This document shows, one piece after another, positions 17,525 through 26,632 of a stretch of DNA of 64,000 bases. Each line of letters begins with the position of its first letter. The first letter of the stretch is position 1. A program made the translations under genes and the position numbers. The stretch covers positions 62,001 to 126,000 of the forward strand of contig JAEXTV010000021.1 of assembly GCA_023406895.1 (NCBI GenBank), in the 5' to 3' direction. Under the pieces are notes generated by a model. The model ran no database searches. It had not been told where the DNA came from and saw only the letters and a program-made list of their open reading frames with translations. This DNA is from Bacillota bacterium (lineage in GTDB: Bacteria; Bacillota; Clostridia; Christensenellales; SZUA-584).

Positions 17525-18118
17525 ATGGAGAAAGGGCTGTTGCTTGTCCTTTCCGGCCCTTCGGGTACCGGAAAAGGGACTGTGTGTAAAGCGCTGCTTA
17601 ACAAGCGCAAGGACATTTCATTGTCGGTTTCCTGCACCACACGCGCACCGCGTCCGGGAGAGACCGACGGAAAAAGCTATTTTTTTAAAACGCACGAGGA
17701 ATTTGAAAGCCTTATCGAACAGGACGCATTTTTGGAGTATGCGAATGTGTTCTCGAATTATTACGGAACGCCCAAAAGCTTTGTGGATGCCGCCATCAAT
17801 GAGGGCAAAGATGTGTTGCTGGAAATTGATGTGCAGGGTGCGCTCAAAGTAAAAAAATCTTATCCGCACGGCGTATATATGTTTCTGGTTCCGCCCACAA
17901 TGGAAGAATTAAAGAACCGTATCTGCAGCCGGGGCACAGAAACGACGGCGCAGATTGAAGCGCGGCTGGGCAAGGCCGCCGCTGAGATGAACCTCATGCA
18001 TGAATACGATTACAGAATCGTCAACGATCAGGTAAACGACGTGGTGAGCCGCATTGAGGCCATCATGACGGCGGAAAGGCTCAGGGTTTTCCGCTATCAA
18101 GAACAAACAAAGGAGTGA
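17525..18118 (+). CDS. gmk: Guanylate kinase
   Basis: Phosphorylates GMP to GDP with ATP. 197 residues; P-loop SGPSGTGKGTVC near the N terminus, the GMP-binding region SCTTRAPRPGETDGKSY and the VLLEIDVQGA segment are all present. Starts 3 bases after remA, 6 bases before rpoZ. gmk-rpoZ adjacency is typical. Confidence 0.97.
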   Translation: MEKGLLLVLSGPSGTGKGTVCKALLNKRKDISLSVSCTTRAPRPGETDGKSYFFKTHEEFESLIEQDAFLEYANVFSNYYGTPKSFVDAAINEGKDVLLEIDVQGALKVKKSYPHGVYMFLVPPTMEELKNRICSRGTETTAQIEARLGKAAAEMNLMHEYDYRIVNDQVNDVVSRIEAIMTAERLRVFRYQEQTKE

Positions 18119-18124
18119 ATTAAT

Positions 18125-18325
18125 ATGATGTATCCCGGAGTCAGTGAACTCAAAGACAAGGTAGACTGCCGCTATACCCTCGTTGTGGAGTCGGCTAAGC
18201 GCGCCCGCCAGCTGGTGGACGGTGCCGAGCCGCTGACGACAGCGCCGGAGTCGAACCCTGTTTCTCAGGCGGCAAAAGAGATTTACAGCGACAAAATTAC
18301 ATATATCACACCGGAAGAGGCTTAA
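18125..18325 (+). CDS. rpoZ: DNA-directed RNA polymerase omega subunit
   Basis: Small (66-residue) accessory subunit that helps assemble beta-prime into RNA polymerase. The N-terminal MMYPGVSELKDKVDCRYTLV followed by ESAKRARQLVDG carries the omega-family Arg-Ala-Arg-Gln-Leu block. RBS AAAGGAGTG precedes the ATG. Position between gmk and coaBC matches B. subtilis yloH. Confidence 0.93.
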   Translation: MMYPGVSELKDKVDCRYTLVVESAKRARQLVDGAEPLTTAPESNPVSQAAKEIYSDKITYITPEEA

Positions 18326-18328
18326 ACG

Positions 18329-19531
18329 ATGCCTTTGACGGTTATCGTCGGCGTATCGGGCGGCATAGCCGCCTACAAGTCGGCTTACCTCGTCAGCGCG
18401 CTCAAAAAAAAGGGCTATGATGTTCATGTGCTGATGACGCAAAACGCGCTCAATTTTATCGGCGCGATCACGTTTGAGACGATCTCAAACAACGCCGTTT
18501 TGACCGATGCGTTTGACAGGACAAATGAATTTGATGTGAAGCATGTCTCGCTCGCAAAAAAAGCGGACATGCTTATTATTGCGCCCGCAACGGCTGATAT
18601 CATGGCCAAAGCGGCGGCGGGCATCGCAGACGACATGCTGACGACAACGCTGCTGGCTTGCGAATGTCCCGTTGTTTTCGCGCCCGCGATGAACGACGTG
18701 ATGTACAAGGACGCGGCGACACAAAACAACATCTCGCTGCTCAAAAAACGCGGTTATTTCGTGATGGACACCGGAGAAGGGTTGCTGGCCTGCGGTGATG
18801 TGGGGCAGGGGCGCATGCGGGAGCCCGACGATATCATTGCATTCGCGTCGGATGTGCTCGTGTCACGTTACGATCTTTTGGGCGTGCGTGTGCTGGTATC
18901 TGCTGGGCCGACGCGCGAAATGATTGATCCTGTCAGGTATCTATCCAACCGGTCTTCGGGGAAAATGGGCTACGCCATCGCTCAGGCTGCCGTGAACCGT
19001 GGCGCAAACGTGACGCTGGTTTCGGGGCCTGTCTCAATTGAGCCGCCGCTCAAGGTGAAAACAATCCTTGTCGTCTCTGCCGCCGAAATGGCGCAGAAAA
19101 TGGGCGAGCTCGGAAGCGAAGCCGATATCATCGTGATGGCGGCGGCTGTGGCGGATTACACACCCAAAACGGTGAGCGATCAGAAGATCAAAAAGGGCGG
19201 CGACATGACGGTTGAGCTTGTTCGCACGCAGGATATATTATCGTCCCTCGGAGACAAAAAAGGCAGCAACCAGCTGCTGATGGGATTCGCGGCCGAAACG
19301 CAGGATTATGAAGCCAACGCCATCGGCAAGATGAACAAAAAGAATCTCGATGTGATCGCCCTCAACGATGTATCCCGCAACGGTGAAGGCTTTGAATCGG
19401 ACAGCAACAATATTATATTATATTTTAAAGACGGCACATCTCAAAACCTCGGAAGCGACAGCAAAAAGAACCTGTCCCGGCGCATTATCGATGTGCTGGC
19501 AGCGCATTATCAACAGATAATCGCGAGGTAA
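18329..19531 (+). CDS. coaBC: Bifunctional phosphopantothenoylcysteine decarboxylase/phosphopantothenate-cysteine ligase CoaBC
   Basis: Two consecutive steps of coenzyme A synthesis in one 400-residue protein. The N-terminal FMN-dependent CoaC half has SGGIAAYKSAYLVSALKKKG, a substrate His in KHVSLAKKADM, PAMNDVMY and the cysteine of LLACGDVGQGRM. The C-terminal CoaB half begins VLVSAGPTREMIDPVRYLSN, with NRSSGKMGYA and AAAVADYTPK as CTP and dimer motifs. Starts 3 bases after rpoZ. Confidence 0.96.
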   Translation: MPLTVIVGVSGGIAAYKSAYLVSALKKKGYDVHVLMTQNALNFIGAITFETISNNAVLTDAFDRTNEFDVKHVSLAKKADMLIIAPATADIMAKAAAGIADDMLTTTLLACECPVVFAPAMNDVMYKDAATQNNISLLKKRGYFVMDTGEGLLACGDVGQGRMREPDDIIAFASDVLVSRYDLLGVRVLVSAGPTREMIDPVRYLSNRSSGKMGYAIAQAAVNRGANVTLVSGPVSIEPPLKVKTILVVSAAEMAQKMGELGSEADIIVMAAAVADYTPKTVSDQKIKKGGDMTVELVRTQDILSSLGDKKGSNQLLMGFAAETQDYEANAIGKMNKKNLDVIALNDVSRNGEGFESDSNNIILYFKDGTSQNLGSDSKKNLSRRIIDVLAAHYQQIIAR

Positions 19532-19537
19532 CCCCGC

Positions 19538-21766
19538 ATGTATGCAAAAGTCATTATCGATATCATCCATTCAGATGTGGACAGGGTGTTTGAATACCTT
19601 GTTCCTAATGACATGACGCTCGAAATCGGTTTTCGCGTGCATGTGCCTTTCGGGCGCGCCAATACGCTGCGCGAGGGCTACGTGATCGGTCTCTCGGAAT
19701 CGTGTGAGTTTCAGGGAGAGGGCATCAAAAGCATTAAGAATGTTCTTTCCGATTTTGCGGCGCTGACGCCGGGGCAAATCAGCCTTGCGGGCGTCATGCG
19801 CCGATATTATCATACCACGCTTGCGGTGGCGCTCCGACTGATGTTTCCCGCCGAAATGCGAGGCGGACGCATAGGAGACAAGCTGGAACGCGAGCTTGTT
19901 TTTTCTTTGACCGAAGAGCAGTTTAACGAAGCCATCCGCTCGTTAATGAGTGCGGATGGCAAGCCAAAAGCACCCAAACAGCTCGATGTGCTGAGTGCCA
20001 TGCGTACTTACCGCACACTCAAAGCATCAGCGCTGGAGGATGTGGTTCCGGGCAGCGCGTCCGCGAGAGACGCACTCGTTAAAAAAGGGCTACTTTTGAG
20101 CCGGACGGTAGAAACACTGCGCCATCCGCGCAAAACAGCGCTGCGCGAGGACGATTTTGATCTGACGGAAGACCAGCTCAGCGCGGCAAATACCATATTA
20201 TCAGAAACGGGCAAGTACTTGCTGCATGGCGTGACGGGCAGCGGGAAAACCGAGGTTTATATCCACATCGTGCGTGATTGCTTGAAACGCGGCAGGAGCG
20301 CGATTGTGCTCGTGCCCGAGATATCGCTGACACCGCAGCTTGTTTCGATGTTTGAACGGCGCATCGGGCAAGAGATTGCGGTGTATCACTCCACGTTAAC
20401 GGCCGGCGAACGATATGACGAATGGAAACGCATGGCGACGGGCCGGGCAAAGGTCGTCATCGGCGCGCGCTCGGCGGTGTTTGCCCCGCTCAGAGATGTC
20501 GGCGTGATCATCATCGACGAGGAGCATGAATCGAGCTACAAATCGGATATGCACCCCAAATACACCGCCCACGAGGTCGCGCGTATGCGCGCGAACATTG
20601 AAGGCGCATCACTCGTGCTCGCTTCCGCAACGCCCTCGGTGGAAAGCTATATCAAAGCCAAAAACGGTATTTACAAACTCATCCGTATGCCCAACCGTCT
20701 GTTCGGCTTGCAGCTGCCTGCCGTGGATATCGTTGATATGCGCGACGAAGTGGTAAACGGCAATAAAACGCTGTTTTCGGGTTTGCTGCATCAGGAGATC
20801 AGCAACGCCTTATATCATAAAAAGCAGGTCATGCTGTTTATCAACCGTCGCGGCTACTCGACGTTTGTGATGTGCCGCGGCTGCGGCTATGTGGAATACT
20901 GCGACAACTGCGAGGTCACGATGACGTACCACGCGAGCAAGGGTGTGCTGATGTGCCATTACTGCGGGCGCACGCGTCGATTGAGAGATGTCTGCCCCGA
21001 ATGCGGCAAGCCGTATCTGAAGCATTACGGCATCGGCACGCAGCAGGTAGAGGAACAGACCAAAGCGCACTTTCCGGAGGCGCGCGTGCTGCGTATGGAT
21101 CTTGATACCACGCGGGGGAAGGACGCGCACCTTAATATCTACGAGCAGTTCAAACGCGGCGACGCCGATATCCTGATCGGCACGCAGATGATCGCCAAGG
21201 GGCTCGATTTCGAGCGCGTGACGCTCGTGGGTGTGGTTGCGGCGGATAACTCGCTTTACATTCCCGACTTCCGCAGCCCGGAAAAAACGTTTGAGCTTTT
21301 GGAGCAGGTGGCGGGCCGCGCGGGGCGCAAAGATCCCGGTAAGGTGGTTGTTCAGACGTATTCGCCGGATCATTACGCGATTGACTATGCGCGGCGGCAC
21401 GACTTTGAGGGCTTTTTCGAGGAGGAAATGAATGTGCGCCGTTCGGCGTTGCTGCCGCCCTATTCGGTATTTTTCCGTTTTGTATTTACCGGGAAAAGCG
21501 AAGACGCTGTGATAAGCGCATGTCAGGATTTTGTGAAAGGTTTTAAGGACGTATTTTCGGATGAGTTTGACAAGCTGCTGCTGTTTGACAGCGGCGAAGC
21601 GCCCGTTAAGAAGATACAGGGGCGCACGCGCTGGCAGGTGCTTATCAAGGTGCTTAACGACGCAAGTCTTGCGCAGTTTCGAAAAAGATTATATATTTAT
21701 ACGGACACGAAACAATATAAGGATTGCACCTATGGCATGGAAATCAATCCGCAGAGTATGATATAG
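19538..21766 (+). CDS. priA: Primosomal replication restart helicase PriA
   Basis: 3'-to-5' DNA helicase that reloads the replisome at collapsed forks. 742 residues: N-terminal fork-binding domain, Walker A GVTGSGKTEVYIH, DEEH box (IIIDEEHESSYKSD), and a zinc-binding insertion with paired cysteines (CRGCGYVEYCDNC and CHYCGR...CPECG), then helicase motifs V/VI (GTQMIAKGLDFERVTLVG, EQVAGRAGRKDPG). RBS GAGGTAA. Order coaBC-priA-def is conserved with Bacillus. Confidence 0.97.
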   Translation: MYAKVIIDIIHSDVDRVFEYLVPNDMTLEIGFRVHVPFGRANTLREGYVIGLSESCEFQGEGIKSIKNVLSDFAALTPGQISLAGVMRRYYHTTLAVALRLMFPAEMRGGRIGDKLERELVFSLTEEQFNEAIRSLMSADGKPKAPKQLDVLSAMRTYRTLKASALEDVVPGSASARDALVKKGLLLSRTVETLRHPRKTALREDDFDLTEDQLSAANTILSETGKYLLHGVTGSGKTEVYIHIVRDCLKRGRSAIVLVPEISLTPQLVSMFERRIGQEIAVYHSTLTAGERYDEWKRMATGRAKVVIGARSAVFAPLRDVGVIIIDEEHESSYKSDMHPKYTAHEVARMRANIEGASLVLASATPSVESYIKAKNGIYKLIRMPNRLFGLQLPAVDIVDMRDEVVNGNKTLFSGLLHQEISNALYHKKQVMLFINRRGYSTFVMCRGCGYVEYCDNCEVTMTYHASKGVLMCHYCGRTRRLRDVCPECGKPYLKHYGIGTQQVEEQTKAHFPEARVLRMDLDTTRGKDAHLNIYEQFKRGDADILIGTQMIAKGLDFERVTLVGVVAADNSLYIPDFRSPEKTFELLEQVAGRAGRKDPGKVVVQTYSPDHYAIDYARRHDFEGFFEEEMNVRRSALLPPYSVFFRFVFTGKSEDAVISACQDFVKGFKDVFSDEFDKLLLFDSGEAPVKKIQGRTRWQVLIKVLNDASLAQFRKRLYIYTDTKQYKDCTYGMEINPQSMI

Positions 21767-21778
21767 GGAGAGGACGGT

Positions 21779-22249
21779 ATGGCGATCAGGGATATCGTAA
21801 AGGGCACAGATAATCCGGCACTGCGGAAAAAATCGCGAGAAGTGAGCGGCATCAATAAGCATATCTTAACCCTGCTTGACGACATGAAAGAAACGCTGGC
21901 AGTGGAAGACGGCGTCGGCTTGGCTGCGCCGCAGGTGGGCGTGCTGCGCCGCATTGCGATCGTGAACTACAACGATCAGTTGTATGAGCTCATCAATCCG
22001 AGAATCTTAAGCGGTACAGGAGAAGCCATCGAAGAAGAAGGCTGTCTTTCCGTTGTCGGACAGAGAGGCAGAGTGAAGCGTCCGGATAAAATAACGGTCA
22101 CTTATATCGACAGGCACGGGAAAAAAGTAAAGCAAGAGATCACGGGCATAACGGCAAGAATTTTTTGTCATGAGATCGATCATCTGGACGGCATATTGTT
22201 CGTGGATAGAATGATAAAAGAGAACGAACCCGATAAAAAAGGAGATTAA
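21779..22249 (+). CDS. def: Peptide deformylase (first tandem copy)
   Basis: Removes the formyl group from nascent N-terminal methionine. 156 residues with the three motifs: GVGLAAPQVGV (motif 1), EEGCLSVVG (motif 2, metal Cys) and CHEIDHLDG (motif 3, HExxH). Motif 2 ends in VVGQRGR where most deformylases have VPG, a small departure from the family. It is directly followed by a second deformylase gene of the same frame and domain layout. RBS GGGAGAGG. Likely catalytically active since all metal ligands are present. Confidence 0.95.
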   Translation: MAIRDIVKGTDNPALRKKSREVSGINKHILTLLDDMKETLAVEDGVGLAAPQVGVLRRIAIVNYNDQLYELINPRILSGTGEAIEEEGCLSVVGQRGRVKRPDKITVTYIDRHGKKVKQEITGITARIFCHEIDHLDGILFVDRMIKENEPDKKGD

Positions 22250-22250
22250 T

Positions 22251-22703
22251 TTGGCTATCAGAGATGTGGTAAAGGGAGAGGACAACGAAGACCTCAGAAG
22301 GATTTCTCGCGAGGTGAAAGAAATCACCCCGCATATATTAACGCTGCTCGACGATATGAAGGAAACGTTGCTTATTGAGGACGGCGGCGGGTTGGCTGCG
22401 CCGCAGGTGGGCGTGCTGCGCCGCATTGCGGTGGTGTCGTATGAGGACAAGTACTATGAGCTTATCAACCCGAAGATTCTCAAAGAATCCGGGGAGGTCA
22501 GCGGTGAAGAGGGCTGCCTGTCGGTTCCCGGTGTCTGGGGGCTAGTGCCGCGGCCCGAAAAAATAAAAGTATCATACATGGACAGATCTGCCCAAATGAA
22601 TGAAATCGAAATTTCCGGGATGCTGGCGAGAATATTCTGTCACGAGATTGACCACTTGGACGGCATTCTTTTCGTCGATAAAATGACCGAGGAGATCGAA
22701 TGA
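22251..22703 (+). CDS. def: Peptide deformylase (second tandem copy)
   Basis: 150-residue deformylase with GGGLAAPQVGV, EEGCLSVPG and CHEIDHLDG, so all catalytic and metal residues are intact. Start is TTG at 22251 (product MAIRDVVKGEDNEDLRR) preceded by AAAAGGAG; it begins one base after the first copy. The two proteins align without gaps for most of their length and share a 39-base identical stretch at the DNA level (22392-22430 here, 21920-21958 upstream), pointing to tandem duplication or gene conversion. fmt overlaps its stop, so this copy is in the position of the usual def-fmt pair. Confidence 0.95.
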   Translation: MAIRDVVKGEDNEDLRRISREVKEITPHILTLLDDMKETLLIEDGGGLAAPQVGVLRRIAVVSYEDKYYELINPKILKESGEVSGEEGCLSVPGVWGLVPRPEKIKVSYMDRSAQMNEIEISGMLARIFCHEIDHLDGILFVDKMTEEIE

Positions 22704-23647
22704 AGCTCGTCTTTATGGGAACCCCGCAGTTTGCGGTGCCTTGCCTGGAAAAGCTGATTCTTGGCGGCTATGACATTGCTGCCGTGGTGACGCAGCCGGA
22801 CAGAAAGAGCGGACGGGGGCACAAAACAGTGCCGCCGCCTGTCAAAATGCTGGCGCAAGCGCATGGCATTCCTGTGCTGCAGTTTGAAAAGATAAAATCC
22901 CCCGAAGGGGTGGCGGCGCTTGAGGCGCTCGCGCCCGATATGATTGTGACAGCGGCTTTCGGGCAGATTCTTTCGAAGCAGATATTGGACATTCCGCCGC
23001 TGGGGTGCCTCAATGTCCATGCGTCACTGCTGCCGAAGTACCGCGGCGCGGCCCCCATTCAATGGGCCATTATCAACGGCGAAAAGCAAACCGGCGTGAC
23101 CATCATGTATATGAACGAAGGGCTCGATACGGGCGATATCATCACGTCGTCGTCTGTTGAAATCGGCAGTGATATGACGGGCGGTGAGCTCTACGAAGCG
23201 CTGTCCATGCTTGGCGCGGCGCTTCTTATTGATACAATCGGCATGATTCAAAACGACACGGCAAAACGTACCGTTCAGGATGAATCACAGTCCAGCTACT
23301 ATCCGCCGCTCTCAAAAGAGCTCGCAGAGATCGATTGGATGAAACCCGCAGCGGAGATTCATAACCTCGTGAGGGCGCTCAATCCCGTTATGGGTGCTGC
23401 TGCGCATATGGGCGGAGACGTCTTTAAAATATGGCTCACATCAATCGAGCCGGGCAGCGCCGAACCGGGAAAGCTTGTGACATGTGATGCCAGAAATGGG
23501 CTTTTAGTCGGCACGGGGGCCGGTCTGCTGCGCATTCAGGAAATGCAGGCACCGTGCTGCAAACGCATGAATCCGTGTGATTTTCTAAGGGGCAAGTGTC
23601 TGCCGGAAAGCCGATTCGATGCTGCCAATACCGAGGGGCTGAAATGA
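22700..23647 (+). CDS. fmt: Methionyl-tRNA formyltransferase
   Basis: Formylates initiator Met-tRNA using 10-formyltetrahydrofolate. 315 residues; N-terminal catalytic domain MKLVFMGTPQFAVPCLEKL, then VVTQPDRKSGRG, the catalytic Asn/His block NVHASLLPKYRGAAPIQWAI and the Asp of EGLDTGDI; C-terminal tRNA-binding domain follows. It overlaps the second def by four bases (ATGA) and rsmB at its 3' end in the same way. Confidence 0.97.
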   Translation: MKLVFMGTPQFAVPCLEKLILGGYDIAAVVTQPDRKSGRGHKTVPPPVKMLAQAHGIPVLQFEKIKSPEGVAALEALAPDMIVTAAFGQILSKQILDIPPLGCLNVHASLLPKYRGAAPIQWAIINGEKQTGVTIMYMNEGLDTGDIITSSSVEIGSDMTGGELYEALSMLGAALLIDTIGMIQNDTAKRTVQDESQSSYYPPLSKELAEIDWMKPAAEIHNLVRALNPVMGAAAHMGGDVFKIWLTSIEPGSAEPGKLVTCDARNGLLVGTGAGLLRIQEMQAPCCKRMNPCDFLRGKCLPESRFDAANTEGLK

Positions 23648-24909
23648 ACGCCAGACATGCCGCTTATCTAGCGCTGAATGCCGTTCTCAAAGAAGGCGCT
23701 TATACATCCCTCGCGCTTAAAAAGCATATTCCCGCTTCCTTTTCCGCGGAAGATCGGCATTTCACGTCGCTGCTGCTAAGAACAACGCTCGAAAACCTGC
23801 AGCGCATTGATTATGCGCTGCAGGGGTTTATCACCTCGTCGCGCGTGCACGGAAGCATCAGAAACATTTTGAGGCTGGGCGCTTGCCAGCTTCTTTTTAT
23901 GGATACCCAAGGGTATGCCGCCGTCAGCGAGAGTGTGGCGCTCGCCAAGCGCGTCAAACCGCAGACAAGCGGATTTGTCAACGCGGTGCTGCGCGCCATG
24001 GAAAAAGGGAAAAACGGCATTGTATTTCCTGAGATTACAAACGCAAAGTCTTTGAGCGTGATGGCAAGCTATCCCGAATGGATATGCGACAAGTACATCA
24101 AGGATTTCGGTTGGGATTTCGCTAAAGATTTGCTGCTTTATAAAGCGCCGGAATTTGTTTCTGTGCGCATGAACCCGCTGAAAACCGATCAACAGACGTT
24201 TGAGTCGGCGCTTGGTGCGCTCGGCGTTGAATGGCGTGAAAGCTCCATTCCGAACGCCTACGCCGTCAGCGGCTTTCATGACATTGAGAACCTTGATCTG
24301 TTTAAAAACGGATCGATGGCTGTGCAGTCTCAAAGCGCAATGAACGCAGTGCTTGCGGCGGGCATCAAAAAAGGCGATCGTCTGCTGGACTGCTGCACCG
24401 CGCCGGGCGGCAAGAGCGCATACGCGGCCGCGCTCACGCAAAACGGTATCGATATCACGGCGTGGGACGTCCACGAACATCGGGTAGACATGACACGAAA
24501 GAACTTCGAAAGGCTGGGCGTCCGCAACGCTAAAATAGCCGTTTGTGACGCAAGACAGCATCTGCCGCAGTATGATGGACGTTTTGACATGGTGCTGATT
24601 GATGCGCCGTGCAGCGCGATGGGGCTTATGGCGCATCAGCCGGATATCCGCTATTCAAGAAAACCGGAGGATATATTAAGTTTAACCGATGTGCAGAAGG
24701 ACATACTGTCGGTATGCGCACGCTATGTAAAAAAAGGCGGAACGCTCGTGTATATGACCTGCTCCATTAACAGGGATGAGAATGAAACCGTCACAGACGC
24801 ATTTTTAAGCCGCGCGGACGGTTTTGCCTATCGGCAGCCGCCGCAAACGCTTTATCCGCATCTTTGCGGGTCTGACGGCTTTTACACGGCCGTTATGGAG
24901 AGACAATGA
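23644..24909 (+). CDS. rsmB: 16S rRNA (cytosine(967)-C5)-methyltransferase RsmB
   Basis: SAM-dependent m5C methyltransferase of 16S rRNA. 421 residues from ATG 23644, the start that overlaps the fmt stop; an upstream in-frame start at 23596 would overlap fmt by 52 bases. N-terminal NusB-like RNA-binding domain (MNARHAAYLALNAVLKEGAY...), C-terminal catalytic domain with DCCTAPGGKSAYAAAL (SAM), the two catalytic cysteines in DAPCSAMGLM and MTCSINRDENE. Confidence 0.95.
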   Translation: MNARHAAYLALNAVLKEGAYTSLALKKHIPASFSAEDRHFTSLLLRTTLENLQRIDYALQGFITSSRVHGSIRNILRLGACQLLFMDTQGYAAVSESVALAKRVKPQTSGFVNAVLRAMEKGKNGIVFPEITNAKSLSVMASYPEWICDKYIKDFGWDFAKDLLLYKAPEFVSVRMNPLKTDQQTFESALGALGVEWRESSIPNAYAVSGFHDIENLDLFKNGSMAVQSQSAMNAVLAAGIKKGDRLLDCCTAPGGKSAYAAALTQNGIDITAWDVHEHRVDMTRKNFERLGVRNAKIAVCDARQHLPQYDGRFDMVLIDAPCSAMGLMAHQPDIRYSRKPEDILSLTDVQKDILSVCARYVKKGGTLVYMTCSINRDENETVTDAFLSRADGFAYRQPPQTLYPHLCGSDGFYTAVMERQ

Positions 24910-25910
24910 ACGGATTGCTTTCACTGACTGTATCGGAACTCGAAAAAATCATCACCGATCTGGGTGAAAAGAAGTTTGCCGCCAGGCAGCTCCGCGCATG
25001 GCTTGTGAAAGGGGCTTTGTTTGATGACATGACAAATCTTTCGAAGCCGCTTCGGGAAAAGCTCAAAGAACGCTACAGCGAAGGTTATGCGCGCATTCAA
25101 AAAAAGCTGACGTCAAAAGACGGAACCGTCAAATACCTGCTCGAAATGACGGATGGCAATCTAATCGAATGCGTGGTGATGGACTATCACCACGGACGGA
25201 CGCTTTGCGTGTCCACTCAAGTAGGCTGCCGCATGGGCTGCGCCTTCTGCGCCTCGGGTCTTGAAGGGCTTGTTCGCCAATTGACGGCGGGGGAAATGCT
25301 CTCTGAAGTGATTGCGGCGCGAGAATCGGGGGGAATCAGCAATGTGGTGCTGATGGGAAGCGGGGAACCGCTTGATAACTATGATAATGTGATTGAATTT
25401 TTAAATGCGCTTCAGTCGGAGCTCGGAATCGGCCAGCGCCATATATCGCTCTCCACTTGCGGCTTGGTGCCCGGCATTTTAAAGCTCTCCGAGGAAAAAC
25501 TGTCGTTGACGCTTTGTATCTCGCTGCACGCAGCGATCGATGAGAAGAGAAAGAAGCTCATGCCCGTCGCGAGAGCGTATACCATCAGCGAGGTCATGAA
25601 TGCGGCAAATGTCTACTTTAAAAAAACGGGCAGGCGCATTATAATAGAATACACATTGATTCGGGGCTTCAACAACGGCGAGGAAGATATAGAGGCGCTT
25701 AAACATGTTCTCGCCGGTCTCAATTGCCATATCAATGTGATTCCCATCAACCATGCGGCGGGCGAATTTGCTCCGCCATCAAAAAGCGAAAGCTACGCGT
25801 TTGCGGCGGCGCTCGAACGTGCCGGCCTCGGTGCCACGGTGAGGCGCGCGCTGGGCAGCGATATCGAAGGGGCATGCGGCCAACTTAAACGAAGAACGGG
25901 GCAGCTATGA
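24906..25910 (+). CDS. rlmN: Dual-specificity RNA methyltransferase RlmN
   Basis: Radical SAM enzyme that adds a C2 methyl to A2503 of 23S rRNA and A37 of some tRNAs. 334 residues; radical SAM cluster CRMGCAFCASG (CxxxCxxC), LMGSGEPLDNYDNV, and a late conserved cysteine in IEGACGQL that takes part in catalysis. Overlaps rsmB and prpC by four bases each. Confidence 0.96.
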   Translation: MNGLLSLTVSELEKIITDLGEKKFAARQLRAWLVKGALFDDMTNLSKPLREKLKERYSEGYARIQKKLTSKDGTVKYLLEMTDGNLIECVVMDYHHGRTLCVSTQVGCRMGCAFCASGLEGLVRQLTAGEMLSEVIAARESGGISNVVLMGSGEPLDNYDNVIEFLNALQSELGIGQRHISLSTCGLVPGILKLSEEKLSLTLCISLHAAIDEKRKKLMPVARAYTISEVMNAANVYFKKTGRRIIIEYTLIRGFNNGEEDIEALKHVLAGLNCHINVIPINHAAGEFAPPSKSESYAFAAALERAGLGATVRRALGSDIEGACGQLKRRTGQL

Positions 25911-26632
25911 TTTATTACGCGAAGACACATAAAGGCAATGTCAGAAAGCTCAACGAAGATGCTGTTTATATCCCCGAAGATGAAAGCGGCTTTTTTGCCG
26001 TACTTGCCGACGGCATGGGCGGACACAGCGCAGGCGATGTGGCCAGCAGTTTGATTGTGAGCACCGTCTGTACCTATTTTTGCGATATGGATGCGGCCTC
26101 GGTGACCCAAGACCAATTAAAAGACGCGCTCTGCCGCGCCAATACGCTCATTTGGAATGAGTCGCGTGCCAATTTGAACAGAAAAGGCATGGGATCAACG
26201 GCGACTGTGGCTGTTTTTACAGACGGCAAAGCATTTATCGGCCAAGTGGGCGATTCACGTGCGTATCTTTTTCGTGACGGCGCGCTCAAACAGATTACGA
26301 CGGATCATTCATATGTTCAGATGCTGCTCGACAAGGGCTTGATCAATCCGGAAGAAGCAGCCAGCCATCCGCATAAAAACATCATCACACGCGCTGTGGG
26401 GACGGAGAAGGATGTGGATGTGGATCTGTTCAGCGTCGAATTGCAGCCGGACGATGTGATACTGCTTTGCTCGGATGGTTTGTCCAATGCTGTGTCGGAC
26501 GAGCAAATAGCCGGTATATTGTCCGGTGATTTATCAGCTGCGGCAGAAGGTCTGATCCAGGCTGCTCTTGATAACGGCGGAACGGATAATGTCAGCGCTG
26601 TCATCGCCGTCCAGAGCGGAGGTGCAAAATGA
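25907..26632 (+). CDS. prpC: PP2C-family serine/threonine protein phosphatase (PrpC/Stp1)
   Basis: Mn-dependent phosphatase that reverses PrkC phosphorylation. 241 residues; metal-binding aspartates are visible in KLNEDAVYI, LADGMGGHSAGDVAS, LCSDGLSNAV and NGGTDNVSAVI. RBS and start overlap the rlmN stop, and its own stop overlaps the kinase start (ATGA), so phosphatase and kinase are translationally coupled, as in Bacillus prpC-prkC. Confidence 0.96.
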   Translation: MIYYAKTHKGNVRKLNEDAVYIPEDESGFFAVLADGMGGHSAGDVASSLIVSTVCTYFCDMDAASVTQDQLKDALCRANTLIWNESRANLNRKGMGSTATVAVFTDGKAFIGQVGDSRAYLFRDGALKQITTDHSYVQMLLDKGLINPEEAASHPHKNIITRAVGTEKDVDVDLFSVELQPDDVILLCSDGLSNAVSDEQIAGILSGDLSAAAEGLIQAALDNGGTDNVSAVIAVQSGGAK

